Below are positions 1 through 7,576 of a DNA stretch of 14,270 nucleotides, piece after piece. How positions within the stretch are numbered: the first letter of the stretch is position 1; every line of letters starts with the position of its first letter. The translations under genes and the position numbers were made by a program. The stretch is from contig DATHBT010000206.1 in assembly GCA_035295985.1 (NCBI GenBank), positions 1 through 14,270 of the forward strand, read 5' to 3'. Source of the stretch: JAIVGV01 sp035295985. GTDB lineage: Bacteria; Acidobacteriota; Blastocatellia; Pyrinomonadales; Pyrinomonadaceae. The notes beneath the pieces are model-generated. The model was not told where the DNA came from. It did not search any database and worked only from the letters and a program-made list of their open reading frames with translations.

Positions 1-392
1 TCCGGGGCCAGCGACAGGTCGCGCACGACGCCCGCCGGCATCTCCGCCACCAGATCGATTGAGTTCTCGAAACTGTAGCTGACGGAGACGCCCGGCCGCG
101 TGTAAATCTGCTGGACGTAAGCGCCCGGCGCGCCGTTGAACTGGCAGATGACGCGCACCGGCCGCGTCAGGTTTTCCGGGCGGCTCAGCAACTCCCTCAG
201 ATCGGGCGAGATTTTATCGAGCCGCGCCGTCTTCTTCCCCCGCGCGGCCTGCCCCCGGCCGAGCGCCTTCGCGCCGCCCTTCGCTACCGTCTGCGCGCTC
301 GCTTCGGGCCGCGTGGCCCAGGCGGTCAGGAGGCAGAGGCAGAGGAGCAGGGCCGCGGTCTTCTTCGCGGGGGAAATCTTACTTCTGGTCAT
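1..392 (-). CDS. Exported protein, N-terminal part, probably S8 (subtilisin-like) serine peptidase
   Basis: The frame opens at ATG 392 and runs off the left edge, giving 130 codons. Residues 1-34 form a signal peptide: a basic start (MTRSKISPAKK), a hydrophobic core (ALLLCLCLLTAWA) and a likely cut after ASA. A Lys/Arg/Gly-rich linker follows to about residue 56. Residues 57-130 (KISPDLRELL, VRVICQFNGAPG, LVAEMPAGVVRDLSLAP) resemble the inhibitor-I9-like propeptide that precedes many bacterial S8 peptidase domains; this is family knowledge, since the Asp/His/Ser catalytic domain lies outside the window. A GAAAG stretch sits only two bases before the ATG, so the ribosome site is weak. The export signal is well supported and the peptidase assignment is moderate. 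It could instead be another secreted protein with an I9-like fold. Confidence 0.6.
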   Translation of the reverse strand, partial: MTRSKISPAKKTAALLLCLCLLTAWATRPEASAQTVAKGGAKALGRGQAARGKKTARLDKISPDLRELLSRPENLTRPVRVICQFNGAPGAYVQQIYTRPGVSVSYSFENSIDLVAEMPAGVVRDLSLAP

Positions 393-1122
393 CTCTTTCA
401 ACTTCGAGGTACGGGACGAATTCTGACGTGCGCTCGGACGGGCCGGGGCCGGAGTGTCTGAGACTTCGTGCCGTCCGTTTCGCGGGTGCTGACTGAGGTT
501 TTTCTCGGCTGCCGGACTCTCGGCGGAGAATCTCTTTAGAAGTCCCAGAGCCGAAAATCGTTGCTGTGCCGGACGCCCGCGGCGCGCGCCGCGAAAAAAA
601 GCTCAAAACCCGACTTTAGTTTAGAGCAACGCCCGTGCCGGGCCTCAGACATAGGCCCGTGCGCGCCCCGCCGCCGCGGCCGGATCAGAGAATTTCGGAT
701 TTCCGGCTAAAACGCCGGCAAAATAGCGCCCCGGCTCTTTACTCTATCCGCTCTCTTGCAGCCGGCTGCGCCCGAAGCCCTGCCTACTTACTTCGCACCG
801 TGTACCTGCTTCGCACCGGGCATTTTCCGCCAGTGTTTATGCGGCTTCGGCTTGCCTTCAGCCCCCTGGCCGCGCCCTGCTGCGAAGCAGGTACGCAGTC
901 GGCCGGCATTTAACGCCGCCGCCCGGCGGCCCGGTAGATGTCAGAGCGGGTGGTTTTTGCAGTCTCCTTCAGCTTTTGGGCAGATTTTCCGACTGGTACG
1001 GCAGTTGAACTGTGCCGCCCCGACAATCCTCGCCGGACGTGCCGCAAGGCGGCCCCCGCCCGGCCCGACACCAACGAAGTCGCCGGCCACGTCCGACGCA
1101 TTTTCAAAACAGAGGGGAAGAG
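393..1122. other. Intergenic stretch between divergent genes; no convincing gene
   Basis: About 730 bases separate the minus-strand exported protein from the plus-strand DUF4214 gene. Short open frames on both strands are Arg/Ala/Pro-rich, lack ribosome sites and look like chance frames in GC-rich DNA. The stretch contains one 14-base inverted repeat (802-894, listed separately), a tandem pair of CTTCGCACCG (791-800 and 809-818), and a small CCGGC/GCCGG hairpin near 703-719. Both flanking genes must have their promoters here, but I see no hexamer pair good enough to call. An unannotated RNA cannot be excluded. Confidence 0.5.
802..894. repeat. 14-base inverted repeat with 65-base loop
   Basis: GTACCTGCTTCGCA at 802-815 is the exact reverse complement of TGCGAAGCAGGTAC at 881-894. 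The 65 bases between hold no gene. A second copy of part of the left arm (CTTCGCACCG) lies 18 bases upstream. It may be a degenerate dispersed palindromic element. There is no T-run beside it, so it is not a typical terminator. Confidence 0.45.
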
Positions 1123-3414
1123 ATGTTCAGCTTTAAAAACTCCGTCGGCTCATTCCTGAAAACAGGCGTCGCCGCGGCGCTCTTCGCGCTCGCGCTCACA
1201 GCCGGCGCGCAGTCGGCCCGCGCGGCCGACGTCTGCTCCGCCTTCACCGTCACGCTCTCGGACGGCCGCGCGTTCTCCGGCCGTCAGGACACGAACGTCT
1301 CGGTCGGCTCGGCGACGACCGCCGAGGTGCGTGGCCGCTTCGTCAGCTACACCATCGATCTCAACACCTTCGCCGTGACGAACCTCACGCTGGCGAGCGA
1401 CATCACCGGCAACCAGCCGAAGGTGATCTACGCGCGACGCCAGCCGCTCCACGGCCGCACGCTCACGAGCCTGCTCCGCATACAGATCAACAACGAGCAG
1501 ATCGCCTTCCAGCGTTCGGGCGGCGGCGTGACGATGGAGGCCGAGTCGAAGGACTGCAACGAGGGCGGCATCTTCGAGATGGAAGCGCAGCCGGCCGTCG
1601 AGGTCGAGCACCAGCTCAGCCCGGACTTCGCCTACTGCCTCGACGCGCTCGGCCGCCTGCAGATCGTCTCGGCCTCGAACCCCTTCGTCGGGCGCGAGGA
1701 CCCGCAGGCCGCCTCGCTCACTTTCCCCTCGTCGCCCTCGGCCGCCGTCGGCACGCGCCTGACGCGCTGGCTCGTCGGCGACAACGGCGGCATCGAGTTG
1801 GAGACGGGCGAAGACGCCATCGAGCCGCTCAACGCGGCCTGCAACGGCGCGGGAACGGCCACGCCCTCGCCGACGGCGTCGCCCTCGCCCACCGCCTCGC
1901 CCTCGCCGACCGCCTCGCCTTCTCCGACCGCTTCACCCTCGCCGACGGCCTCGCCGACCCCGTTCGGAGTCAACTTCGAGATCGAGATCAAGCTGGCCGG
2001 CGCGGCCGTCAACGGCCAACTGCCCGAGGGCGACGCCAAGCACCAGCGCGACGCCGAGGGCACGCGCCTGCGCGTGCGCGCCGACGAGGTGAACCTGCCG
2101 GACGGCACGCGCCTGAACGTGCTCGTTGACAACGTTAAGGTCGGCGAGATCGTCCTCGCGGATCAGAAGGGCGAACTCCTCCTGCGCACCGACCGCGCGC
2201 AGAACGTGCCGCCCGTCGTTAACGGCACGACCGTCGTCGTCGCCGATCAGTCGAACAAGACCCTGCTGAGCGGCGTCTTCACGATGTCGCTGCCCGCGCC
2301 GTCGGCCACGCCTTCGCCGACGCCTTCGCCTGACCCGTCGCCCGGCGGCGAATCAATCGTGCGCGTGCCGCTCGCGGGCGCGGCGATCAACGGGATGGTG
2401 CCGAAGGGCTTCGCCGACCACCGCGTCCGCGCCGACGGCCGCCGCCTCGAAGTCGAGGTGCAGGACGTGAACCTGCCGGCGGGCACGGTGCTCAACGTCT
2501 TCGTCGCGGGGCAGCCCTTCGGGCAGATCTTCCTCGACGGCTTCTTCCGCGGCGAGGTGGAGCGCAACACTGGCGACGGCCAAGCCGTCCCGCCCGTAGG
2601 CGCGGGCACTACCGTCACCGTCGTCAACGCCTCGACGGGCGCGACCATCCTAGCGGGCAGCTTCGGCACGGCGGCGGCGACCGCCAACCCGCTCGACGAC
2701 TCGAAGTTCTTCGTGCGGCAGCAGTACATAGACTTCCTCAACCGCGCGCCCGAACTATCCGGCTTCGAGGCGTGGGCGGGTGTGCTCGAACGCTGCCCGA
2801 GCATCCACAACGATTCGAGTTGCGACCGCGTGACCGTGTCCTCCGGCTTCTACCGCTCGCCTGAGTTCAGCGGGCGCGGCTACTTCATCTACCGCCTCTA
2901 CGACGCGGCGCTGGGCCGCCGGCCGCACTACAACGAGTTCGTCTCCGACCTCGCGGCCTTCGGGCTGCCGGCCGACGAGGCGGCGCTCGCCGAGGCCAAG
3001 CGGCAGTTCGCCTCCGCGTTCCTCCAGCGCGCCGAGTTCGCCTCGCGCTACGGCGGGCTGACGAGCGCCGCGAGCGCCGAGGCCTTCGTCTCGCGGCTCG
3101 AACAGTCGGCCGGAGTGCGCTTGGCTAACCGCGCGCAGCTCGTCGCGGCGATGCAGTCAGGCGCGGCGACGGCGGGCGAGACGCTGCGCGCCTTCGTCGA
3201 GAGCCAGGAGGTCGAGGGCCGCTTCTTCTACCGCGGCTTCGTCGCGATGCAGTACTTCGGGTATCTGAGGCGCGACCCCGAGGAGGGTGGCTTCAACGCC
3301 TGGGTCAACATACTGACGAGCGGCGCGCCCGGCGTCGCGCCCGGCGACTACCGCACGCTCATCTACGGCTTCGTCCACTCGCAGGAGTACCGCGGGCGCT
3401 TCGGGCAGCCGTAA
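1123..3414 (+). CDS. Secreted DUF4214 protein with duplicated beta domain and Pro/Ser/Thr linkers
   Basis: This is a 763-residue exported protein of unknown role. The ATG at 1123 is preferred over the in-frame ATG at 1012 because AGAGGGGA lies just ahead of it and a signal peptide begins at this residue (core VAAALFALALTAGA, cut near ARA-A, residue 34). Domain order: an N-terminal domain to about 245 with Cys at 38 and beyond; an SPSPTA-repeat linker at about 246-281; an approximately 100-residue domain at about 285-387 and its paralogue at about 410-520, sharing LAGAAxNG, VNLPxGTxLNV and VPPVxxGTTV; a second short SPTPSP linker at about 390-408; and two DUF4214-type segments at about 527-763 (FVRQQYIDFLNRAPELSGF, FVAMQYFGYLRRDPEEGGF). 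DUF4214 is a helical domain common in secreted and S-layer-like proteins. The paralogous domains are not identified. A hairpin terminator follows. Surface adhesion or a structural role would be speculation. Confidence 0.85.
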   Translation: MFSFKNSVGSFLKTGVAAALFALALTAGAQSARAADVCSAFTVTLSDGRAFSGRQDTNVSVGSATTAEVRGRFVSYTIDLNTFAVTNLTLASDITGNQPKVIYARRQPLHGRTLTSLLRIQINNEQIAFQRSGGGVTMEAESKDCNEGGIFEMEAQPAVEVEHQLSPDFAYCLDALGRLQIVSASNPFVGREDPQAASLTFPSSPSAAVGTRLTRWLVGDNGGIELETGEDAIEPLNAACNGAGTATPSPTASPSPTASPSPTASPSPTASPSPTASPTPFGVNFEIEIKLAGAAVNGQLPEGDAKHQRDAEGTRLRVRADEVNLPDGTRLNVLVDNVKVGEIVLADQKGELLLRTDRAQNVPPVVNGTTVVVADQSNKTLLSGVFTMSLPAPSATPSPTPSPDPSPGGESIVRVPLAGAAINGMVPKGFADHRVRADGRRLEVEVQDVNLPAGTVLNVFVAGQPFGQIFLDGFFRGEVERNTGDGQAVPPVGAGTTVTVVNASTGATILAGSFGTAAATANPLDDSKFFVRQQYIDFLNRAPELSGFEAWAGVLERCPSIHNDSSCDRVTVSSGFYRSPEFSGRGYFIYRLYDAALGRRPHYNEFVSDLAAFGLPADEAALAEAKRQFASAFLQRAEFASRYGGLTSAASAEAFVSRLEQSAGVRLANRAQLVAAMQSGAATAGETLRAFVESQEVEGRFFYRGFVAMQYFGYLRRDPEEGGFNAWVNILTSGAPGVAPGDYRTLIYGFVHSQEYRGRFGQP
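1861..1965 (+). repeat. In-frame 18-base minisatellite coding SPSPTA linker
   Basis: Roughly five copies of an 18-base unit (TCGCCCTCGCCGACCGCC and variants) encode consecutive SPSPTA hexapeptides. Because the unit is a multiple of three, copy-number change would alter linker length without a frameshift. Copies differ mainly at third codon positions, so the array is probably not freshly expanded. Confidence 0.85.
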
Positions 3415-3480
3415 CAGGATTCGCGGGGCCGACCGGGCAAAGGGGCGTAACCCCGCGGATGAACAAGGGGGGAAAGGGAG

Positions 3481-3526
3481 AGAGGGGCGCGGGCCGTGAT
3501 CGTAAAGACGCGGCCCGCGCCCCTCT
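3481..3526 (+). terminator. Rho-independent terminator after DUF4214 gene
   Basis: A perfect 16-base stem pairs AGAGGGGCGCGGGCCG (3481-3496) with 3511-3526 around a 14-base loop. TTGTT follows on the plus strand. It lies 66 bases past the TAA of the DUF4214 gene. The T-tract is short, but the stem is very stable. Confidence 0.7.
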
Positions 3527-3627
3527 TGTTCGCGCCCGAAGTCATCGCGCGCCGCGGCTCATGATTCCACACGACGCGACGAAGGCGGCACGTCGGGCGA
3601 AGTCGTCTGCGGAAGTGTCGCCAACGA

Positions 3628-3653
3628 AAACAGCCGCCCCGCGGCGGCTGTTT
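3628..3653 (-). terminator. Terminator of the tRNA-Glu gene
   Basis: On the minus strand AAACAGCCGCC, a four-base GCGG loop and GGCGGCTGTTT form a perfect 11-base stem, followed by TTTTCGTT counting the last stem T bases. It begins 13 bases past the encoded CCA of the tRNA. The opposite strand lacks a T-run after the hairpin, so it is assigned to the minus strand. Confidence 0.75.
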
Positions 3654-3666
3654 GCAGTTCGGAATT

Positions 3667-3742
<76 letters not shown>

Positions 3743-3774
3743 GCAGCAAGGACAGTGGAATCGGATTTCGCGCT

Positions 3775-3804
3775 ACGTTACCGGACGGTTCGCGCGACTG
3801 TCAA
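3775..3804 (-). promoter_or_regulatory. Probable sigma-70-type promoter of tRNA-Glu
   Basis: On the minus strand a perfect TTGACA (complement of 3799-3804), an 18-base spacer and TAACGT (complement of 3775-3780) lie 32 bases upstream of the tRNA 5' end. The -10 is poor (3 of 6), so the call rests on the ideal -35 and the position. Confidence 0.55.
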
Positions 3805-3856
3805 ATCTCGTGAATTGTGAATCGTCGGTTCGACCGGCGCGCCAGCGCGGGCGCGG

Positions 3857-6841
3857 CTATAGCCAGTTGCCGATGAGGATGAAGGGCGCCCAGAAGAAGG
3901 GGTGCGAGTAAGAAGTTTTGGCCTTGCCCACGCCTGCTTCACGCAGGCCCACCCCGATGCCGCGGCTCTGGCCGCCGGGCGCGGGGGTGTCCGTTCCGCC
4001 CCTGAGCAGGGCGAGCTGGGCCTGGCGCAGGGCCTCGGCCTTCGCGGTGCCCGCCTGCGCGTTACGCAGGCGATAAAAATTCTGCATCAGTTGTTTCGTG
4101 CTCTCGTCGGCCACGGGCCAGAGGCTCGCCATGACGGCCTTCGCGCCCTGCCGCTGCGCCAGCACGGCGAAGCTCTCGACCTCCTTGCCGTCGGCCCCCG
4201 TCCCGCCCGTAGCCGTGTCGCACGCCGAGAGCGTCAGCAACTCGACGCCGCCGAACAGGTTGACCGCGCTCCTGATCTCGGAGAGCGACAGGCGGTTGCC
4301 GTCGCCTAGAAGAAGGAAGGAGTCGCGCTCGTTGCCGGGCTGGACGGCGAAGTGGCTCGCGATGTGGACGACCTGGAACCGCTGCCGCAACGCGGCGCGG
4401 AAGGTCTCAAGCGTGAAGGCGTCGTCTAAGAGCACCTTGCCTTCGAGCACGCCGCCGGGGTCGGCCTCCTGCTCCCGGATGATGCCGTGCAGCTCTTCCT
4501 GCACGCCGGGCAGCGCCGAGAAGTTGGCGTGCGACTTGGTGACGCCAGCCCCGAACGCACTCCACTTGGCGCTCGGGGCGTCCTTCAGGCGGCTGTTGCT
4601 CGCAGGGGTGAAGACGACGTTGCGGTAGCGCTCGACCATGTACTTCTCGCCGTCGTGCAGGGCGGCCATCGGGACGTAGCGCAGCGAGCCGTCGAGCGAC
4701 CACATCAGGGTCTCGGCCTGCGCGTCCCTCAGGTCTTTCGCTATCGGGCCGACGAGGATGCGGTACATGGCCTCCAGTTGCGGGCGTGCGTCCGAGCGCG
4801 GATCGCGCAGCGCCTCGCGCAGGGCGAAGACTTTACGCTCAAGTTCTTCGGCCTTGATGGGGTACTCGGCTGCCTTCTGTACGTTCGGCGTGATCAGGAT
4901 GACGCGGTACTTCTCCGCGCCGACGAGCGTGTACAGTGCGACCGCGCCCGGCCCAAGCTCGCGCAGGTCATCCATCAGGGCCTGCGAGTCGCGCAGTTGA
5001 TCGACGCGGGCCGCCTGCCTGGTGTTGCCCAACTCGTCCCCGAGGCGGTCGAGGAATGACTGGAAGGCCTGACCCGAAGCTTGCAGCTCGGTCTCGATCT
5101 TAGAGAGCAGTTGCTCCTCTTCGGGGCTGCGCGTCTGCTTAGCCAGCAACTCGCCGCGCTGCCGCCCTCGGAGCACGAGCTGGTCGGCCAGCGCCTCGTA
5201 CTTCTGCTCCACGCCCGTCTCGGCGGCCGTCAGCGTCGCGCCCGCCTTCGAGGACTCGCCGCCGCGCCGCACGAAGTCGAGATACTCGTGCTCCTTGAGC
5301 AGGTCTATGACCTGCTGCGCTTCGAGGAGCCTGCCGTGCGTGACCAGCAGGTCGGCAAGCTCGTTGTAGGTGAGCGCCTTCGACTTGATGAAACTCCTCT
5401 GCGCCATCACGTCGAGCGGCGGCAGCTCAGCCCTCGCGCTCTGGTATGCGTTGACGGCCCGCTTCCCGTAGAAGATCGCCGCGCCGGGCTTGCGGTCGGA
5501 CTTCCACAGGTACATCAGGTTGCTGGACACATCGCCCTCGCCCTGCTTGTCCGCCAGCTCGCTGAACAGGGTCAGCGAACGCCTGAGGTGCGAGAGCGCC
5601 TTCGCCCTGTCGCCGAGCGAGTTGAAGACGAAGCCGAGGTTGTTGAGCGTGGCCGCCTCGCCGCGCCGGTCGCCGACGCCCTGCTGGATGGAGAGCGCCT
5701 CGTTCAGATACTCGACCGCCTTGCGCTTGTCCTCCGACTCAAGGGAGGCCCACGCAAGGTTCGAGAGCGCCGGGGCCAGCTCCTGACAGTTACCGGTCTC
5801 GCGCAGAAGTTGCAGCAGCTCGCTGTGGCTGCGGTGCGACTGCTTGCGGTCGCCCAGCGCGTCGTAGAGGAGTCCGAGCTGGTTGAGGACGAACGCCTCG
5901 CCGCGCCGGTCGCCGACGGCGCGCATGAGCGCGAGCGCGTTCTGGAAGGCGTCGAGCGCGTCGCGCCTGTCGGTCATCCCCGCGCGCGCGAGGCCCGCGC
6001 TGGCGAGCGTGTAGGCGGCCATGCGCTTGTCGTCCAGTTCGCGGAACAGTGCGAGGGCCTGATCGAAATGCTCCAGGGCCTTCTGCTTGTTGTCGAGCGA
6101 GTAGAAGATCTGCCCCGTCCTGCCGAGGGTCGTCGCCTCGCCCCTCCGGTCTTTCGCGGCGCGCTGCAACTTCAGCAGCTCGTCGAAGTGCGCCAGCGCC
6201 TTCTGCGCGTCGCCGGTCGCCGCCTCGACCGTCCCTGCAATTTCGAGGGTGATGATCTCGCCGCGCGGGTCTGAGGCGGCGCGGAACAGCCGCAGCGCCT
6301 CTTCGTAACGACCGGCCGACGGGCCGTCGGCTTCGCCTGCGCGGGCGGGCGTCAATCGCGAGGCGCGGGCCAACGATCTTTCGGCCCCGAGTCGCCGCTC
6401 GTCGGTCGCGCCCACGTCGCCCTTCTCGATGTCGAACTCGTAGCGGCCGGGGGGGGCGGAAGAGGCGGCGGGGTTGACGACGATGGTGTACTTGCCGCCC
6501 CGTTCAGCCTCGTAAAAGAGCGCATCGACGCCCCAAGAGCCGCTGGGGTTGTTAACGCGCAACACCTCGCGCCCTTCCGGGTCGAGGAGGGCGGCCTGCA
6601 CGTCCACGCCCCGCTGGTCGAAGACGGCGCGCACGAACTGCCCCGGTTCCAGCGCGAGGCCGTAGGTGTGCATCCCGCCGCCCGTCAGCTCGCGCTCGAA
6701 CTGGGGCGCGGCGCTCTGGCCGAAGGCGCACGAGGGGCAGGCGTGCGCGGCGCGGTCGGGGCCGCCCAGCGTCGCCGCTATTCCGAAAAACAGCAGCAGC
6801 GACACGAAGGAGGCCACAGACGACTTGGGGGTACTCGCCAT
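3857..6841 (-). CDS. Exported TPR-CHAT protein (caspase-like peptidase fold)
   Basis: This is a 994-residue protein with ATG at 6841 and AGG eight bases ahead. Residues 1-34 are a signal peptide (core VSLLLFFGIAATLGG, cut after AHA). Residues about 45-140 look like a PPC-type beta domain (GLALEPGQFVRAVFDQRG, GKYTIVVNPA). Residues about 180-475 are TPRs in an exact 40-residue register, with the D-R-R-G-E-A signature or a variant at 191, 231, 271, 311, 351, 391 and 431. A helical stretch to about 620 follows. The C-terminal CHAT domain spans about 630-994 and ends in the usual FWAPFILIGNW. The caspase-like pair is intact: His830 in HIASHF and Cys874 in LSACDTATGG. CHAT is a clan-CD fold including separase-like and gasdermin-cleaving proteases; many exported bacterial members have unknown substrates. 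The signal peptide places this one outside the cytoplasm. No obvious target protein lies beside it. Confidence 0.92.
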   Translation of the reverse strand: MASTPKSSVASFVSLLLFFGIAATLGGPDRAAHACPSCAFGQSAAPQFERELTGGGMHTYGLALEPGQFVRAVFDQRGVDVQAALLDPEGREVLRVNNPSGSWGVDALFYEAERGGKYTIVVNPAASSAPPGRYEFDIEKGDVGATDERRLGAERSLARASRLTPARAGEADGPSAGRYEEALRLFRAASDPRGEIITLEIAGTVEAATGDAQKALAHFDELLKLQRAAKDRRGEATTLGRTGQIFYSLDNKQKALEHFDQALALFRELDDKRMAAYTLASAGLARAGMTDRRDALDAFQNALALMRAVGDRRGEAFVLNQLGLLYDALGDRKQSHRSHSELLQLLRETGNCQELAPALSNLAWASLESEDKRKAVEYLNEALSIQQGVGDRRGEAATLNNLGFVFNSLGDRAKALSHLRRSLTLFSELADKQGEGDVSSNLMYLWKSDRKPGAAIFYGKRAVNAYQSARAELPPLDVMAQRSFIKSKALTYNELADLLVTHGRLLEAQQVIDLLKEHEYLDFVRRGGESSKAGATLTAAETGVEQKYEALADQLVLRGRQRGELLAKQTRSPEEEQLLSKIETELQASGQAFQSFLDRLGDELGNTRQAARVDQLRDSQALMDDLRELGPGAVALYTLVGAEKYRVILITPNVQKAAEYPIKAEELERKVFALREALRDPRSDARPQLEAMYRILVGPIAKDLRDAQAETLMWSLDGSLRYVPMAALHDGEKYMVERYRNVVFTPASNSRLKDAPSAKWSAFGAGVTKSHANFSALPGVQEELHGIIREQEADPGGVLEGKVLLDDAFTLETFRAALRQRFQVVHIASHFAVQPGNERDSFLLLGDGNRLSLSEIRSAVNLFGGVELLTLSACDTATGGTGADGKEVESFAVLAQRQGAKAVMASLWPVADESTKQLMQNFYRLRNAQAGTAKAEALRQAQLALLRGGTDTPAPGGQSRGIGVGLREAGVGKAKTSYSHPFFWAPFILIGNWL

Positions 6842-6993
6842 AAAACTTACCTCGCGGTGAGCGCCCTGTAATTCAAGCCCGGACGCGGGGCACAGTTATC
6901 TGATCTTCAGCGCAGAGAGGTTGACGGAAGGCTGGGCAGAGTGAAGATGATCTCGGTAGAGGGCAGTCGCTAGCCCGGAGCCAGCCTTGTATA

Positions 6994-7037
6994 CCGAAGC
7001 ATATGGCCCCCACCTGCGGAAGTCAACAATGCTTCGG
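6994..7037. repeat. 9-base inverted repeat overlapping CHAT-gene promoter
   Basis: CCGAAGCAT (6994-7002) pairs with ATGCTTCGG (7029-7037), and the pairing extends outward to ATAC/GTAT with a single extra base. The arms flank the proposed -35/-10 pair of the CHAT gene. They could be an operator or a chance hairpin. No T-run follows on either strand. Confidence 0.4.
6998..7026 (-). promoter_or_regulatory. Candidate promoter for the TPR-CHAT gene
   Basis: On the minus strand TTGACT (complement of 7021-7026), a 17-base spacer and TATGCT (complement of 6998-7003) match sigma-70 spacing. It would give a leader of about 150 bases before ATG 6841. It lies past the stop of the upstream small-membrane-protein gene, so the CHAT gene can be transcribed on its own. 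Confidence 0.45.
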
Positions 7038-7097
7038 CGTATCAGAGAGACACGGCGCGCCACAGCTTCCCACGACGCGGGACTTGCCCCTGGCTGG

Positions 7098-7388
7098 TTA
7101 CGAGCCTTCGCGGCCGTCAATCGCCTTGAGGACGCGCCAGGTGCAGCGGCTGACGTGCTGGCCGAGGGCGAGCAGGCCGAGGGCGACGATGGTGTAGGTG
7201 GCGACCGCTGCGAGCAGCAGCAGCACGTGGAGGCGGTCGCCGAAGTCGGCCAGCAGGACGAAGCCGCCGAGGAACAGGGCCTCGACGGCGGCGGCCGAGA
7301 GGAAGAAGGCGCGGTAGGCTCGCTCCGCACGGTCGATGCGGTCGAGCGCGGCGCGACGCGTCGAGTCGAAGTTTTTCTCAGTCGTCAT
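7098..7388 (-). CDS. Small two-helix membrane protein, unknown function
   Basis: This is a 96-residue protein with ATG at 7388 and GGAG six bases ahead. Residues 1-25 are charged and cytoplasmic-looking (RRAALDRIDRAERAYR). Two hydrophobic helices follow at about 27-47 (FFLSAAAVEALFLGGFVLL) and 53-76 (LHVLLLLAAVATYTIVALGL), joined by the short loop ADFGDR. A basic tail (SRCTWRVLKAID) ends it. I do not recognise a named family. It is the last gene of a same-strand run: ECF sigma factor, DUF2834, 38-residue protein, this gene. Its first helix shares the VEAL motif with the 38-residue neighbour. Membrane-level control of the sigma factor is conceivable but not shown by any known domain. Confidence 0.75.
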   Translation of the reverse strand: MTTEKNFDSTRRAALDRIDRAERAYRAFFLSAAAVEALFLGGFVLLADFGDRLHVLLLLAAVATYTIVALGLLALGQHVSRCTWRVLKAIDGREGS

Positions 7389-7455
7389 GATGAACTCCGT
7401 CTGCGTAGGTTAATCGCTTCCGCCGAGACCCGGCGACTGGAACGCGGCCGAGGCG

Positions 7456-7572
7456 TCAGCGCGAAAGTTTGTAGAAGAGAGCCGCGGCGATGACCAGCGC
7501 CTCGACGACGGCGAACCAGATGATCGCCCGCCGCAGTCCGCCCCCGCCGCCCGATTCGTTTTCGGCCTTCAC
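7456..7572 (-). CDS. 38-residue single-helix membrane microprotein (GTG start)
   Basis: The frame opens at GTG 7572, four bases after the TGA of the DUF2834 gene, and ends at TGA 7456-7458. The product has a hydrophilic, Gly-rich head (VKAENESGGGGGLRR), one hydrophobic helix (AIIWFAVVEALVIAAALFY) and a basic end (KLSR). It lacks a clear ribosome site, so initiation probably depends on coupling to the upstream gene. The frame stays open upstream of the GTG into the DUF2834 gene, so a longer form is possible. Support comes from its clean positive-inside membrane topology, its tight position in the run, and the VEAL motif shared with the next gene's first helix. It is short enough to be missed by standard gene callers. 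Confidence 0.6.
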   Translation of the reverse strand: MKAENESGGGGGLRRAIIWFAVVEALVIAAALFYKLSR

Positions 7573-7576
7573 GCAG

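Noticed and set aside
379..606. A 75-codon minus-strand frame just upstream of and overlapping the left-edge gene
   Set aside because: There is no ribosome site or hydrophobic or domain pattern; its composition matches random GC-rich translation.
1012..1122. A 37-residue N-terminal extension of the DUF4214 protein from an upstream ATG
   Set aside because: It would bury the signal peptide behind an Arg/Pro-rich stretch, and the better ribosome site belongs to ATG 1123.
1861..1965. Possible CRISPR-like periodicity
   Set aside because: The 18-base units are contiguous, in frame and encode SPSPTA; there are no spacers.
3422..3457. A 7-base CGCGGGG/CCCCGCG hairpin after the DUF4214 stop
   Set aside because: It is short, with a 22-base loop and no T-run; the 16-base stem at 3481-3526 is the far better terminator.
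5081..6274. A 397-codon plus-strand frame opposite the TPR region
   Set aside because: It is the antisense image of the TPR array, Leu/Arg/Glu-rich and lacking a ribosome site.
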